Notes: generated by a model from the sequence alone, not told the origin. A stretch of 34,308 nt of DNA from Chytridium lagenaria (GCA_025449115.1 JAHLKC010000237.1:1-34308); one strand, 5' to 3'; positions 1 to 12,265 are shown, counted from the stretch's first letter. Program-made: numbers and translations.

Positions 1-6
1 TGCCAC
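1..6 (-). other. Possible 3' splice site at the window edge
   Basis: On the minus strand the sequence reaching the left edge reads tttatttcag followed by gtggca, a textbook pyrimidine-rich 3' splice site. It could be the acceptor for the exon proposed at 831-887, which would give an intron of about 820 nt with no convincing ORF inside. The second exon would lie outside the window, so this is inference. Confidence 0.3.
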
Positions 7-830
7 CTGAAATAAAGGCACCAAAAAAAAAAGGAGGAAAAGGTTAGAACCGGAAAACCAGAACAATGGTACTAGTTTAAAAATGATTGGACCGGAGGAA
101 AGGAACCAGGATAAAAAAATTATACTTTTGGAACCAAGCAAAGCACCAGCGCCAAAAATAAAAATAAAAATTTTCAAAGTCCGCCCTCTACAACCCCCAA
201 TAAGAAAAACTAATTCTTCTGAGGGATGGATGGGTAACCAACAAGAACTCTTTCGTGTGGGTGCTTCTTCTCTTCACTCATTGAAATTCCTGCCTGGGTA
301 AAACCAAGGCCATCATCACCCACGCATCACCCATCCATCCAGTGATATCCTCTGCCGCCCATCCTCCTCCCTCCTGCCTCCTACCCTCCTGTCAGCTCAC
401 GGCACAACCACAAAGCAAGCTCCGCTCCTTCACACCACCACCACCACCGCTGCAATAGGCAGGACCCCTCAACCCAAGGAATAAAATAAAAAAAACCAGG
501 TGGAGCCAAAAATAAATTCAAATTTCAAAATTGTGAAGCCCAAGAAAACCGCCCGAGTTTGACTGACTAAATAAACCCATAATTGGCCTTATTAACGAAA
601 AGTCGTCCGTCCCATTGACAGTGCAATTGGGAATGAAAGAGGGAAACAGCGATGGTATTTCCCCATCCCATCCCATCCCATCCATGCTACTGCCATCCAA
701 TCTCCGTCCGTCCAGTATCCATGAAACAAACCATCCCTCCACTTTACAGAACCAAGAAAAAAAAACAACAAACAACTACAACAACTAACTACTCTAGAAA
801 GTAAAAAAAAAAAGAAAAACCCATCCTCAC
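1..830. other. Low-complexity non-coding stretch, possible long first intron
   Basis: No convincing ORF is present. The stretch holds A-rich runs, a CCCAT repeat at about 660-684 and a CACCAC repeat near 434-450. If the exon at 831-887 and the acceptor at the left edge are real, this whole stretch is one intron, far longer than the others in the window. Confidence 0.35.
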
Positions 831-887
831 CTCATTCGCGTTTCCACAAGGACATTTCCAGAGTGCAAGTGTTGAAGGTTCTGACAT
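831..887 (-). CDS. Putative first coding exon, Cys-containing N-terminus (partial gene)
   Basis: Reading leftward on the minus strand, an ATG at 887-885 in good context (gccATGt) opens 19 codons, MSEPSTLALWKCPCGNANE, which run straight into a consensus donor GTGAGG at 830-825. A TATAAAGAG box lies 111-116 nt upstream of the ATG. The WxCPCGxxN pattern resembles the first half of a small zinc ribbon of the W-x-C-x-C-G-x-x-N kind, but one half-motif is not enough to name a family. The rest of the gene would continue past the left edge after a long intron. The ATG, donor, TATA and edge acceptor agree with each other, but no homology supports the call. Confidence 0.4.
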
Positions 888-997
888 GGCGTTGGAGTGG
901 TGATTGATGATGATGTCTTGTGCATAGAATGGGGTGGGCACATTTTCCGATGAGTTTCGAGCTGGAGCAAAGGGGGATGGAGCGGATCGAGGCTCTC

Positions 998-1003
998 TTT
1001 ATA
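998..1003 (-). promoter_or_regulatory. TATA box for the putative gene at 831-887
   Basis: The minus strand reads ctaTATAAAgagagcc, 111 nt upstream of the proposed ATG at 887. The region immediately upstream is G-rich on the plus strand and contains CACC/GGTGG repeats. Confidence 0.4.
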
Positions 1004-1232
1004 GTAGGTAGGCTTTTGGAAGGATGTGGTGGAGGAATGGGAGGTGGTGATATTTTTTATCTTTTTGCTTTCGCGTGAGTCTCTCCCTGTGGGATATGGT
1101 GCTGGTTTGCAGTTTGATTGATTGATTGCTGGGAGACGTAGGTGACGAGGACGAAGTGAGTGGGGTGTGGGGGGTGAGGTGGGGGTTGAAGGGCGTCTTT
1201 TATCCTTTTCGGTTTGTTTTATCCTGCTGGAT

Positions 1233-1545
1233 GGTGGTGGTGGTGTTGATGGTGGTGGTGGTGAAGCAAGCAGCTGTGAGAGAGAGAGGTTATTGAAAGT
1301 CTAGTGTTTTGGAGGGGGGCGACGAGGGGGGGGCTTAAATAGCAGAGAGGCCTGTACCTAGAGGGGGCATTCATTCCTATTCATTAATTATTTTTATTTT
1401 TATTTTTATTTTTAATTATATATGAGAGGAGGAGGAAGAGAGAGAGAAGAGAAGAGGAGAGAAGGAGAGAAGGAGAGAAGGAGAGAAGGAAATGGAAAGA
1501 AAATTATTTTATTTATTTATTTAATTAATTATTTAATTATTTAAA
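1233..1545. repeat. Cluster of microsatellites (GGT, ATTTTT, GAGAAGGA, TTTA)
   Basis: Successive simple repeats are visible: GGT triplets (1233-1262), ATTTTT units (about 1389-1413), a pure purine tract rich in AGAGAAGG units (about 1424-1495), and ATTT/AATT units (about 1504-1545). The purine tract is strand-asymmetric and could form unusual DNA structure. It lies upstream of the putative minus-strand promoter at 998-1003. Confidence 0.85.
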
Positions 1546-1812
1546 GGGGTCTACTAGTAGAATTGTCATTTATCTCAATGCAGAAGAAAAGCTTGTTTTC
1601 TGCTTTTTCATATCTAAAGAGGGTCCTTGAAACACGCATCTCTCATTCATGAAATACATGCTTTTAATTCATTTCAATCTCCGACTAGTCTCATACCACC
1701 ATCATTCATCTCATTGGCCTATTTCTTTATTTATCACTTTTACATCACGGGCCGTTCATCCTAATCCACCATCACCTTCCTCCACCACCTTTCTCTCTAC
1801 GTCCAACACACA

Positions 1813-2010
1813 GAGCAATCTTTCTCATACGTCAGCAGCTGTGCCGGATCCTTACAGGAGGTGAGGACTTTTGAGGCTGAGTCTACCTCCGACGACTCCT
1901 TGCTCCAAACACCGCCTGGTCTCCGACGCTCCCCCCAACAATGGGTTGTTTGTGGAGGAAAAAAAAGGTGGGCTTGCAAAAACGTCGGTGGCTACCCTCT
2001 CGTTAAAAGG
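1813..2010 (+). CDS. Weak candidate internal exon
   Basis: A pyrimidine-rich tract followed by cacacag gives a plausible acceptor just before 1813. The frame that follows is open for about 65 codons (beginning EQSFSYVSSCAGSLQEV) and ends at a consensus donor AAAG-GTAAGC near 2010. Codon choice looks like that of the clear genes. There is no ATG, no recognisable domain, and neither neighbouring exon could be assigned. This may be chance. Confidence 0.18.
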
Positions 2011-5000
2011 TAAGCGAAATCCGCACATCATCAGTTTTGTGTCAATATCACATCGTAAAGAGCCCGTTTTTTGTGTTGTGTGAATGGAATGAAATGGAAA
2101 AAGAAGGAAAGGTGAAGGAATTCGGAAAGATAAAAAAAAATAGGAAAACGTTTGATGTGACGTTGTAGATGCCTATACACACTCTCCGACGCAACGTCAT
2201 GGAAACGAAAAGAAAAAAATGAAAGAAAAACCAAACACAACAGTGATTTGACGTGAACCCGTTTACGAAATGAAAAAGCCGTAGTCAGCACCACTTAATA
2301 ATTTTGATTTCAACACAAACAAATAACATAAAACCCTATATAAAATTCAACCGTTCTTCCCCGAATCGCAGTCACCCGTAGTCAAGCAGTAAGAACCCCC
2401 CTACTACATTCGCTCTTAAATCCAACATGAAGCCCCCCTTAAAAACATATTCATGAAACCGTCACCGCATTTCGTTTGGACCCAAGGCGCCATCATCCAC
2501 CATTGTGTCATGACGTATACACTGGCCGTTTTCCTTCACCATTTTTCCTTTTCTTTCTATTTCTTGTGATTGTAAAATTTAGAGACAAATTCTTGGCGTT
2601 GATGCTTACCGAGACGGGCCATCGGAACTTGACTTGACGAGACCAAGAGCAGGGTGGTATACATACTTTCAGAAACCGTCATCCTCGTCATCCAGAGTCA
2701 TTAAACACGCCTTCTCGAAACCAAGACCAATTTGCGCAGATCGCATACATCGTCCTCCAAGAGACGACTCGCAAATGAATATCCCAACCTAAACCTCCCT
2801 TTTTTCCCTTCAACAAATGACCTCAAATGACATGTAGCCCACCACAGCACTTGAAACCCAAACAAACCATCAACCCACCATCCTTGTTCCAACCTGAAAC
2901 CCAACAATCATATGACGCCCTTCCTCACCTTTCAAAACCAAAAAAAAAATCCAATAAAGCGCCATCCAAAAAGGCTGATACGACATTTCGGCATAACGAA
3001 GCCCTCATAACCTTGTCGGGTGTGTCGCTCACGAGCCCGTCTGTAAGGGCAGCTGATGAACGGGGGCAAGTGGCAGTGACGGTGGCACCTCGGAGCCAAG
3101 CATGAGAAGAAGCCCTTGAATCCGTTGGTGATCTGTGTGGTGTCACGAAACTTATAGATCTTTGTTCAGGGCCTCGTGGCCGTCTTTTGTGTTGTCTTTT
3201 GTAGATATGCGAGTGGCCTAAACCAAATAAACACATCCTTCCGTGTGGGCGCAAACCACATCCCACCATTTGCGAAGGACGTCTGATGTTTATTGGTGTT
3301 TTGGACGGTGAATGCACACTAAAGAGGGGCAGGGGTATTTTGTACGTCGATTGCACGCTAAAGAGAGTAAGGGCTATAACGATCCACCACACCTCTTTTC
3401 CAACCGTTCAATGTTCGTCTCCATGACCGTCCATACCCTCCATCGTCAATAAACACATCATTCAATCAACGAAACGCGAAACCAACCAAACGATAAATCA
3501 GCGAAAAAAAGGAGCGGGACCCTTACCCTCATCCAGACCAGATCATCTTTCTTTAAGGGATGAAGCCTCTCATGAAACCTTTCTTTGTTGATAACGGTCA
3601 TTGGTGGGGGGTTCGATCAAAGAAGACGATGTGGGTTTTGGGCTTGGCGCAAGACACTGCCCCGTTTTAACCTCATGGGGGTGAGTTGTGTGTGAGGTCA
3701 TGGTGAGCAAAGCAAAAGACAGATGGGGGTTCTCCACGTTCACGATCTCCGAGTATGAGTGTGACAAAGTCACCGAATGATTTTTGTGACCATCGCGGTG
3801 CGATAATGGCAGTTCGAGGGAGGGGACCTGCACCTTGGTTCTTCAGGAGACACGGTCTATGATACTTTTGCAGCTGTATGGGAGTTATTGTTTTTCAATT
3901 CATGAATGACTTTACTACACACCCTAAGATATATCAGTGTTTTTTGAATTGGTTAGGAGTAAAATGGGGTGTTTCCAAAGCTAAGAAAGGCAAGAAGTTG
4001 GCGTCATTCGGTCGATCCGACCTGGAATCCCTCACACCCGCCTGGAACCAATAAAGAAAAAGTGCGTACGACTCTAACCCATGAGAAAATTTGAGGTATT
4101 TCATCAAACTTCAAACAAAGTCACCGACCGGTAAAAGAAAAAAAACAAAAACGGAACACATAAGGAACTCTGTTTTTAATCTAAAAAATGTGAAAAATAG
4201 AAAAAAGACATAAAGCCACTTATAGACCCCTTTTTCTCCTTTTCCTTTTTCCTTATCATCAATGACGCGTGTTTTTTATAACGATAAAAAGAATACGGAG
4301 ACAGCTCCCATTCATAACCAACGGCACTCTTTCATTTCAAGGCCAAAGTTGGGAGTCACCTTGAACGTTTTTCGTATCCCAGCCTCTACTATGACATATT
4401 CAAAATCGGGTCCAAAGTTGACTCTAATTCCACTGTGCCTTTTCAAAGTGACTCATTGTGAGGTATCGCCAAAAGTCGTAATGGATTCCGAGAATACTCT
4501 GCTGCTTGGTTCTTGTTTTTTTTTTTGGGAGGCGTTTCTCATGTTTATACTTTATAGCGCGCGCCTTTTTTTTTTGTAGAGGTTGGGGATGGGGATGTGA
4601 ACGTGCAATGTGGTGATGACGGTTTGTGAATGGTTTGGTGAAGCGCGGAAATGCGGGATACGTTCAACGTTTCTTTTGAGGTTTGGATGACCCTGATGTT
4701 GCGGCTGTCTGGGCTTTTCTTCCTTTTGGATTTCAAGAACCCTATTTGAAAATAAAGCATTTATAAAAAATGCACCATTTAATATTTTTAACCTTGATGT
4801 TTTTTTGTGGACACGATATCTCCGCCCATCGTTCGACTATGACTCATTCCATCCCGAAGATAAGACAAAAACCTTAAGTCATTGAATTATGACGAAATAT
4901 TTATATAGCGGGGTAGGTGTTGAATGTGAGTGAATGAAACCACGACTTCAAGCGTGACCCTTGACTGTGGGTTGCTATGCCGTCGTCCCCTTCTTCAGCA

Positions 5001-7269
5001 CCTGCGATATCATTGTTGGTACATTTCTCATACACCATCAACAACCCATCACCACCATTCTCATGGTTGATGAAAGTGGTAGCTTTACATCACCTAGGGT
5101 ATATCCATCCATCTCCACATAACCTTTGGTCGTAAGAAGGGATATGACCCAACTCTGACACAAATATAATGATCTGGAACCATTCCTTTATCTCTTTATC
5201 GTTTTAAAAGCATTCTTTTACTCTTTTTTTTTTCCTATGTAAAAAAAGGGGAAAGCCTCTCTCTGCTGTCCATGAACAACAAAAACTATAAAAAAAAAAA
5301 AGAAAAAGAAAAATGTAAAAAACTCCAAGAGATAAAAATATTCCTTTTATAGAAATATTTTAATAGATTTCATTTTTCTAATTTAATTTCACATAACAAA
5401 AAAGATCATCTCTTTTTTATTCTATTTTCAAATAAATAATGGATCAAGCCCAATGTGGTATTTATTTTACTATTTTACTGCTTGGCCTTTGCATTCAACC
5501 CTTCCGTCATTCTCACGCTGCGAGCACCTTATCGCTGCAAATGATAAGGTACAAGGAGAACAGGTAGCACCCACCGGTCATGTCCAACCTTCCCTCTAAC
5601 TACCTTCTGATCTTCTTCCTCAATGTCCTTGACGGTATCAGAAATGCAAGGACAAAAACATCTTTTCTAGCACTGCCACTAAACGCAATCACAAAGGGGC
5701 GCTTACTACCCTCATGCCTCAAGGGTTCCCAAAAGGCGGTACTTGACCAATGACGGCAATTACCGCTCACCTCCATCCCGCCTTTTGTCGCCGGTGGGTC
5801 CTTTAAACCAAAGGGCCAAGGGCCATCATGGTAAAATGATCTTGACAAGCTGTTTCCATCTTTCCCCTGATGTAAGGGGAATTGGATACTGCAAAGTTGC
5901 AACGTCTCGCGAGACCCACTCGGACGAAACGGAAGGGTAAATAACAAGTGAACCCCATCACCAAACAACCGCCAAGCTTGCGGTTCTTTGCTTTTTTCTT
6001 TGTTCTTTTGCTTTCTTTCTCCATACATTTTGTCATAAACATTATCGGCGTCAGTTCAACCTTCCATATCCGTTAGACTTCTGTGTTGCTGCGGACCTTG
6101 AAAGAAAGACACCCTGGAATTCCGAGAGGTTGATAAGAGCGCAGTATTTGCGGACTACGGTGTACTGTCAACCGTTTATCAAGCGTTGACGATTTCTTTG
6201 TTGTTTTCTCACAAGGGAGGTGATGGAATAAGGTATATACACTCTTTTTTTAAACAGATATCTCGCCAGCAAAAGTAAAATGTTTTTCATCATATCCTTG
6301 ATGTGTAAATTACTTCCCCGGATTGATGATTGAGTCCTTCATCAACTCAGCGAACGAGCAGTTACTAAAATTGCTTTTTTATCGCTCCTCACGTGTGGAC
6401 ATGAATCTATTGTTTGACCCTTCATCGGAAACTCCTTTTCGTTCCCCACTTCCTTTTCCTTCCTACACTACCAACATTTGGAAGAAAAGGCGCATTTTCC
6501 TTTAATGGATACCAACGCCAATCCCTTCCAGAACAAAACGTCGGGTGAATGTGGAATTTCCCCGCCTTTGGATCACCATCACACAAACATTCAGTTCCGA
6601 TCCTCGGTACCCAATGGCACAAATGCCAAGTGACTCTCTTACTTCATTTTCCGATCCGACGACCCTTACCTCGGACGTTCATGTCCATCACCACAAACAA
6701 GATCGAACGACCCTCACTGGTTGAGAATTGTTCTGTCGTTGACTGCAAAAAAACACCTCGACCGTTGTAAACAGACGATTGAACACGCAGATTTCCCTAT
6801 CGTTCATATTGCCCGTTTGATCTCCATGTAGGATATGTGGACGTTGTCCCCTTGCGCCATGATTTCGTTGGAGGATTGGGATCGATATCGAACGTGGGTA
6901 GAGTGACACCTTTTGTTGAATATCGATATATGCGAAAAGAGCTGAAACAAGGACGAATCCGCTTATAGATGAGTGTGGTCTTCTCACAACCTTCCGGCAT
7001 TGTTGACGCTAAATGAAAACATGACTCACTGTAGTTTTTTTCGGTTCAGGATATCCTTTTATCTTTTATCTTTATCACCTTTTCTTTTCGTCTTTTCTTA
7101 TTCCATGGCCGTCTTTGACGACCGTTTTGATCGTTTTTTTTTATCGTTTTGAGGCGTTCATCACCCTTCTTTTCACCTTTTTGGTTTTGGGTCGTTCAAA
7201 TAACGTCCATATATTCCCGATACATCTTTAAAAAAAGATCTTTATCCAGTGCCATGTTCTTGTTCTTTG
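2011..7269. other. About 5.3 kb with no supportable gene
   Basis: AT-rich sequence with many T and A runs. Open frames exist (a 155-codon minus frame at 2925-3392, a 142-codon minus frame at 5600-6028, a 92-codon plus frame at 2827-3105), but they overlap each other on opposite strands, lack recognisable domains and have compositionally driven residues. No tRNA, rRNA or transposon ends were recognised. Confidence 0.5.
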
Positions 7270-7836
7270 ATGATTGGAGTTTGTTGGGGTATAATAAAAG
7301 ACGTCCGTTTATCATTTCGAGAAGCCGTTGTTTTCGGAGCTCTCATCGTGTTAGTTTGGGTGATCGTCGGACCGAATCAGTATACTGTAAACCTCGAACT
7401 CAAATCATGGGTACGGCCGTTTTATGTATACTCTCTGCTTAGCCGACCCGTCTTTTTTGTGAATGTATCTCCTCACTCTTTGCCTTTACTCCACACTCGT
7501 TAAACTCGCATTAAGAGAGCTCTTGGTCAGCAAAATATCGTCTGCACTTTCACCTCGTTATTCTACCTTTTCCCTTCTCTTTCTCATAGAAAAAATGTCC
7601 TGGATGCCGTTCTACCACAAGCTATCTCATCCCACAATCATGCCTCACAGTTTTCAAGTTGCAAAACCACCTCAACCGTCACCTCCCCAATTGATCAACA
7701 CCCCAATAACCAAGCTACTGTTTCTCAACGGCGTGTCGCTCAATTCCTCAACCATTTTCCCACGATATCCCAAACGCCGGCTCATCAGCCGCTCATTGAT
7801 CAATGGTCCCTCACACCATCAAAGTATGCCCAATAG
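7270..7836 (+). CDS. Weak candidate two-exon gene with a membrane segment
   Basis: An in-frame ATG at 7270 opens a frame containing a strongly hydrophobic stretch (VVFGALIVLVWVIVG) that could be one transmembrane helix. A donor at about 7459 (TTTT-GTGAAT) and an acceptor at about 7514 (cattaag) would remove 56 nt and keep phase 0 into a second open stretch of about 107 codons, including VSQRRVAQFLNHF, that ends at TAG near 7836. The stop at 7501-7503 falls inside the proposed intron. No family is recognised and the acceptor lacks a strong pyrimidine tract. Confidence 0.22.
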
Positions 7837-10800
7837 GGAAAATGATGCGCGAAGGCGATCATCTGCAGGACGGCGCAGGACAGTAGCCAATGATCGGAGT
7901 TTGAAAGTATGACGTGATTTAGAGGATTGGACGGTTCCGCTTCTTCCGTCAAGCCCCCCGTCCCTTTGTTGTTGGTTTGTTTTTTTTTTACTTTATTTTA
8001 TGTAGGGGGCATCTATTTGTTGTAAGGTTGTCTCCACCATTTATTTGTTTTGTTTCTTTCCGCAAAACCTTCTTTTTTGTATTTAGTCTTTTATCGTTAT
8101 TTTCTCCTTTTTTTTTTATCTTTCAAGGCTGTAATCGTTGAACTGAGCCTTCTTCCTTTCATTCGTGGCGTTTTTCTTGGAAGTTCGTATAACTTTACAT
8201 GCGCATACTTGCATCCGCGTCATTTCATTCAGGCAACCGAATACCTTGGCTAAAGTGTCTTTCTCGTCCATGAATGAATCTTTGGGTCTTGGTGTCGTAA
8301 AACATCATTATTGGTCGTCAGTGGTCTTGGCTGCATCGCGAGCCGTGACCTTTTCTTGAAAACAATATGAAACCGAAAAATCGGGCCACAAGCCACACAC
8401 GTGGGAATAACAAAAATCAAACTCAGAGGAGGACAGACGTCTCCCCACAGAATTAGGGCATCCTCACCGGCACGCAGCCGAGTTCACATGAAAATTCCGG
8501 GTGTCTTAACGTTATGCCAGCTGTGGGGAAGTCCCATCATTCTCTTGAATCGGGGATTCGGATAGCACCCCCAATATTTAAAACAATCGGCGGAGCCAGA
8601 AAAAAAAAATTATTGGTGTGTTTGAGGGTTTCGGGGTCGTCCTTCCAACCCCATATGGGAGTTGGCTCCGGATGTTCAGTCAGCAAAAAGGGGGCCCCAC
8701 TTGCTTTTACCGTGCAGCAACTCCACTGATGCTGAGCGGATGACGGGATGAATGTTGAGTCGGTGCGTTGTCTGTCCGTTACGATCCGTTGTTTTTTATC
8801 ATTTTTTTTTCATGTCTCTTTTTTCTTTTGTTTCTTTTCACTCCTTAATAAAAAGACAAAAAGATAAAACATCGTCAAGTACTCCAGTTAACCTCTTTCA
8901 TGCTGAGATACATAGTACTGCCGGCTTTTAGGTATCGGAATCGGGGTCCTTCATCCCCCAGCCCCCACAACCACAAGTTCCCAAAGAAGGTGGGGCCACT
9001 CCGGGGACGACCCATACAATGAAACAAACAATAAATGTCGCTGCCGATGACCCAGCTCGACCTTCCACTACCGCGATCCAAAGCCGTTTCAAGTGCATAT
9101 ATTCAGCAATGCAGAGCATGCGTTAACACTTGAGGAGTGGAGAGCTTTTGAGATCGGGGGGTCCTGCAAAAAACAAAAGTGGTAGAACCACTCCGCGCGG
9201 AGAACAGACATGTAAACAAACAATATCAAACTGCCTGGATGCGCATTGCTTGACCTTCCGCAGTATAGCAAAAAATCCCGTGCCTTCATTTGTCCGTGTA
9301 TCGAAAGCAAAGGAGACAGACTTCACTGAACAAACAGACTGCTAATGAACCTTTTGTTTTTACCTCACTCACCTTAACCCATTGACGGCCATGTGTTTCC
9401 GTTGCTCGCTAACAGCAAATATAGAAATTACGCATTTCAGACCCCCCCCCATATAACCCCATTGTCCATTTCAAAACAACCCATAATTAAACATTCCCGC
9501 AAAAAATCCGTCATAGAACAACAGAACGAAAAAGAGTCAAAAAAAAAGGATCAAAACAGCTCACAAAATAAACAGCTCAGAATGAGTATCAATGCACGTA
9601 AAACGATCAAAAAAAAACCTTCTGCACATCATTCGCATCATTTCATATCATCTTTTTATGGATCTACCCCATTTCCGTATGGCAAACATGACTCGACAAA
9701 GTCATCGTCGCGACCTCCAATCGTGAGTCAACGGGGATCCTGACCTGCCGTAGATCCCCAACCCAAAAATACAAATCACACAAAAATGTCAGTGATCAAA
9801 TGTATCAACGAGCCAATACCATGTGCTCTGCAGCGCTCCTAATACGGATGATCAGGCCGCTCCTTCAGAGGCAAACAAGGACGCCAATCCCCGCTTAAAC
9901 TCCGATTCGTGGTTGTTGTTAAGCCGACCCCTGCCAAACAATGGTTATGGGAAACCTAGTTTTGCAATCTGCGGAAGAACTGTCGGGGGAGTCGGCTTGA
10001 GGCTGTTAATCCCGGATTTTCAACACAGATTCTCAAGGGTTGTAGCCCCGGCAGCTTGTTAGAAAGGCTGGGATGGACGATTGGTGAGACGGTTTTTGGA
10101 TGCTGAAGAAGATCAAAATGCTGGACCGAGATGTATCGGCAATTCTGGACATCTTCATAGCAAAAGAGACAAAATAACACTGTATATGCCTATGTATCGC
10201 GTTTTTCTCTTTCCTTCATTTTTTTTAAATGACTTTTGACTCTTTTTTGTCCTTTCAGCATGCTACCTTTTGCTTTATTTCTTGAGGGAGATGTGATCAT
10301 GATGTGATGTGATGAGATCAAGTGCAGGAGCCCAATATTGTTGATCACGCAATAAATTCTTGCAAGGAATAGTAATCGTTCTGGCTGAAGGCATGACGTT
10401 GGTTCAGACATTTGATGACTGTAAGCCTTCCAGTAGATGCATATACTCTTCATTCAATATAAGCTATTACAAGACTCGCGAAGGTCAAAAGTATAAATGT
10501 AATCGCTGATGGAGAATGGCTCGCGTCCCTATACTCTATCCCAAAACATGTGTATGTACATACTTTGACCCTGATGCTGACGTTTACATGAAAATTGATC
10601 ATTAACCTGCGCCGAAGCATTTTTGAAGATCACGCACCGATGGCGATCACATTTGAATAATCTCTTTAGCTTTCGGCCATTGCCATCAACCTCTATACTT
10701 CGTTCCATATTATATCGATTGACCTTTGTATGGCTAAACTAGAACCAAAAAAGAAAATCAGGATAATCGATAATGATGAAGGTTGAAGCGGCTTTCCAAA

Positions 10801-10979
10801 TAATATTGAGCGCATTTAATTAGGTGTTAAAATGGCGTTTATTGTAAACTGTAAAACAAATACAACGCGAACATGATCGCTATGCGTAAAAGCAGGACCG
10901 GCAATAAAAAACGAAAATAAAGGAATCCATCAAGAGGTGTTGTCAATACATGAAAAGGTTGACGAAATGAGTAGACCGC
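7837..10979. other. About 3.1 kb with no supportable gene
   Basis: Several 60-116 codon open frames occur on both strands (for example 9393-9743 plus, Lys/Ser-rich), but none shows a domain, splice structure or start context worth calling. A 12-bp perfect palindrome lies at 9191-9202 (see findings). Confidence 0.5.
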
Positions 10980-11780
10980 TTAGCATTTGCCCTTCTTGGC
11001 CTCCTTGAGGGTAGGCTTTCCACAGCTAGCGGTGAGGAGGAGACAGCTGTTCTTGTAAGTCACGCCGTCAGAACCACAGACTTCCTCGACGAGTTGGGTG
11101 TTGCACCTGAGGTTGCATCCAGGGCCGGAAGGGGGAGCGGGCATTTGCCAGTGCTGGCAACCTTGAGTTCGGCTTTCCACAGCTGGCGGTGAGGAGGAGA
11201 CAGCTGTTCTTGTAGGTGACGCCGTCGGTACCGCAAACCTCCTCGACGAGTTGGGTGTTGCACCTGAGGTTGCATCCAGGGCCGGTGGGGGAGATGGCGG
11301 CGCGCACTTGCCAGTGCTGGCAACCTTGAGTTCAGGCTTTCCACAGCTGGCGGTGAGGAGGAGACAGCTGTTCTGGTAGGTCACGCCGTCGGTACCGCAG
11401 ACCTCCTCGACGAGTTGGGTGTTGCACCTGACGGCGCATCCAGGGCCGGTGGGGAGGCGGCGCACTTGCCAGTGCTGGCAACCTTAAGTTCGGGCTTTCC
11501 ACAGCTGGCGGTGAGGAGGAGACAGCTGTTCTGTAGGTCACGCCGTCGGTACCGCAGACTTCCTCGACGAGTTGGGTGTTGCACCTCGGCATCCAGGACC
11601 AGTACGGGGAGCGGCGCACTTGCCCTGCTGACTTGAGACTAGGGTTTCCACAGCTGGCGGTAGGAGGAGACAGCTGTTCTGGTAGGTCACGCCGTCGGTA
11701 CCGCAGACTCCTCGACGAGTTGAGTGTTGCATCTGACACCGCATCCAGGACCAGTGAGAGAAGCCTCGGAAACAGAGACA
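10980..11780 (-). repeat. Five tandem ~150-bp Kazal-domain repeats
   Basis: Five copies begin at about 10980, 11140, 11305, 11460 and 11612. Each contains the core ctttccacagctggcggt (one copy has ctagcggt) and cctcgacgagttg[ga]gtgttgca. Near-identity at the nucleotide level implies recent amplification or gene conversion. The two N-terminal domains (11780-12060) belong to a different, older subfamily that is also duplicated. Confidence 0.92.
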
Positions 11781-12189
11781 GCGGCACACTCTCCAACAGA
11801 AGCTTGAGTGATGGATGCATCAAAGCATGAAGCGACGGAAAGGTTGCAAGCGTTGGAGTAAGTCTTTCCATCGGATCCACACACGGGTCGTAGACGGCAA
11901 GGCAGGAGATGGCCGCGCAGTTTGGGGCGGGGCATTCACCGGTGAAGGATTGGGTGATCGAGGCGTCCTTGCATGCAGCAACACCGAGAGCGCAGGCGTT
12001 TGGAGTAGGTCTTTCCATCGGATCCACAGACAGGGTCGTAGTTGGCAGGGCAGAAACGATCACAGGAGATGGGGGTAGCGGTGGATGTAGGGGTGGATTT
12101 GGTGGTGCGAGTGGGCCTACCTTGACCAGGGAGAGGGAGGCCAGGACGGCCGAAACAAAGAGAGAAGCGATGAGGGCGGTGATTTGCAT
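10980..12189 (-). CDS. Secreted multi-Kazal serine protease inhibitor (seven domains), frames interrupted
   Basis: The product is a secreted inhibitor of serine proteases. It starts at ATG 12189 with signal peptide MQITALIASLFVSAVLAS, then a short Thr/Pro linker, then seven Kazal domains, ending at TAA 10980-10982. The first two domains carry CGSDGKTYSNAC. The next five are near-identical units of about 150 bp carrying CNTQLVEEVCG[TS]DGVTY and SCLLLTASCGKP. Kazal P1 is the second residue after Cys2, so the sites look like Ala (CPANYDPVC, CLAVYDPVC) or Thr (CNTQLVEEVC), suggesting elastase- or subtilisin-like targets rather than trypsin. The domains lie in all three frames because of single-base gains or losses, at least one in most repeats; comparing repeats shows the missing bases directly, for example ctgttctgtagg at 11527 against ctgttctggtagg in the repeat at 11370. 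The error pattern elsewhere in the window favours assembly error over decay. No intron is needed. Confidence 0.92.
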
Positions 12190-12256
12190 GATTTGAAGAG
12201 GTTGAAAGATGAGGATTGGAGTGAATGGAGAGAAATGGGGGGGATGCGCTCGCTAC

Positions 12257-12262
12257 TTATAC
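12257..12262 (-). promoter_or_regulatory. TATA box of the multi-Kazal gene
   Basis: The minus strand reads gggtgTATAAGtagcg, 68-73 nt upstream of the ATG at 12189. Confidence 0.55.
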
Positions 12263-12265
12263 ACC

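Noticed and set aside
2925..3392. 155-codon minus-strand open frame
   Set aside because: It overlaps a 92-codon plus frame, has no domain, and its length is near what low stop density allows by chance.
5600..6028. 142-codon minus-strand open frame
   Set aside because: No domain or start support; overlapping frames on both strands. Not distinguishable from chance.
10980..11780. CRISPR-like or satellite array
   Set aside because: The regular repeats translate to Kazal domains with conserved cysteines; they are coding repeats in a eukaryotic gene.
10980..12189. Programmed ribosomal frameshifting in the Kazal array
   Set aside because: Shifts occur at different places in different repeats and also in unrelated genes; no common slippery site. 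Indel error explains it better.
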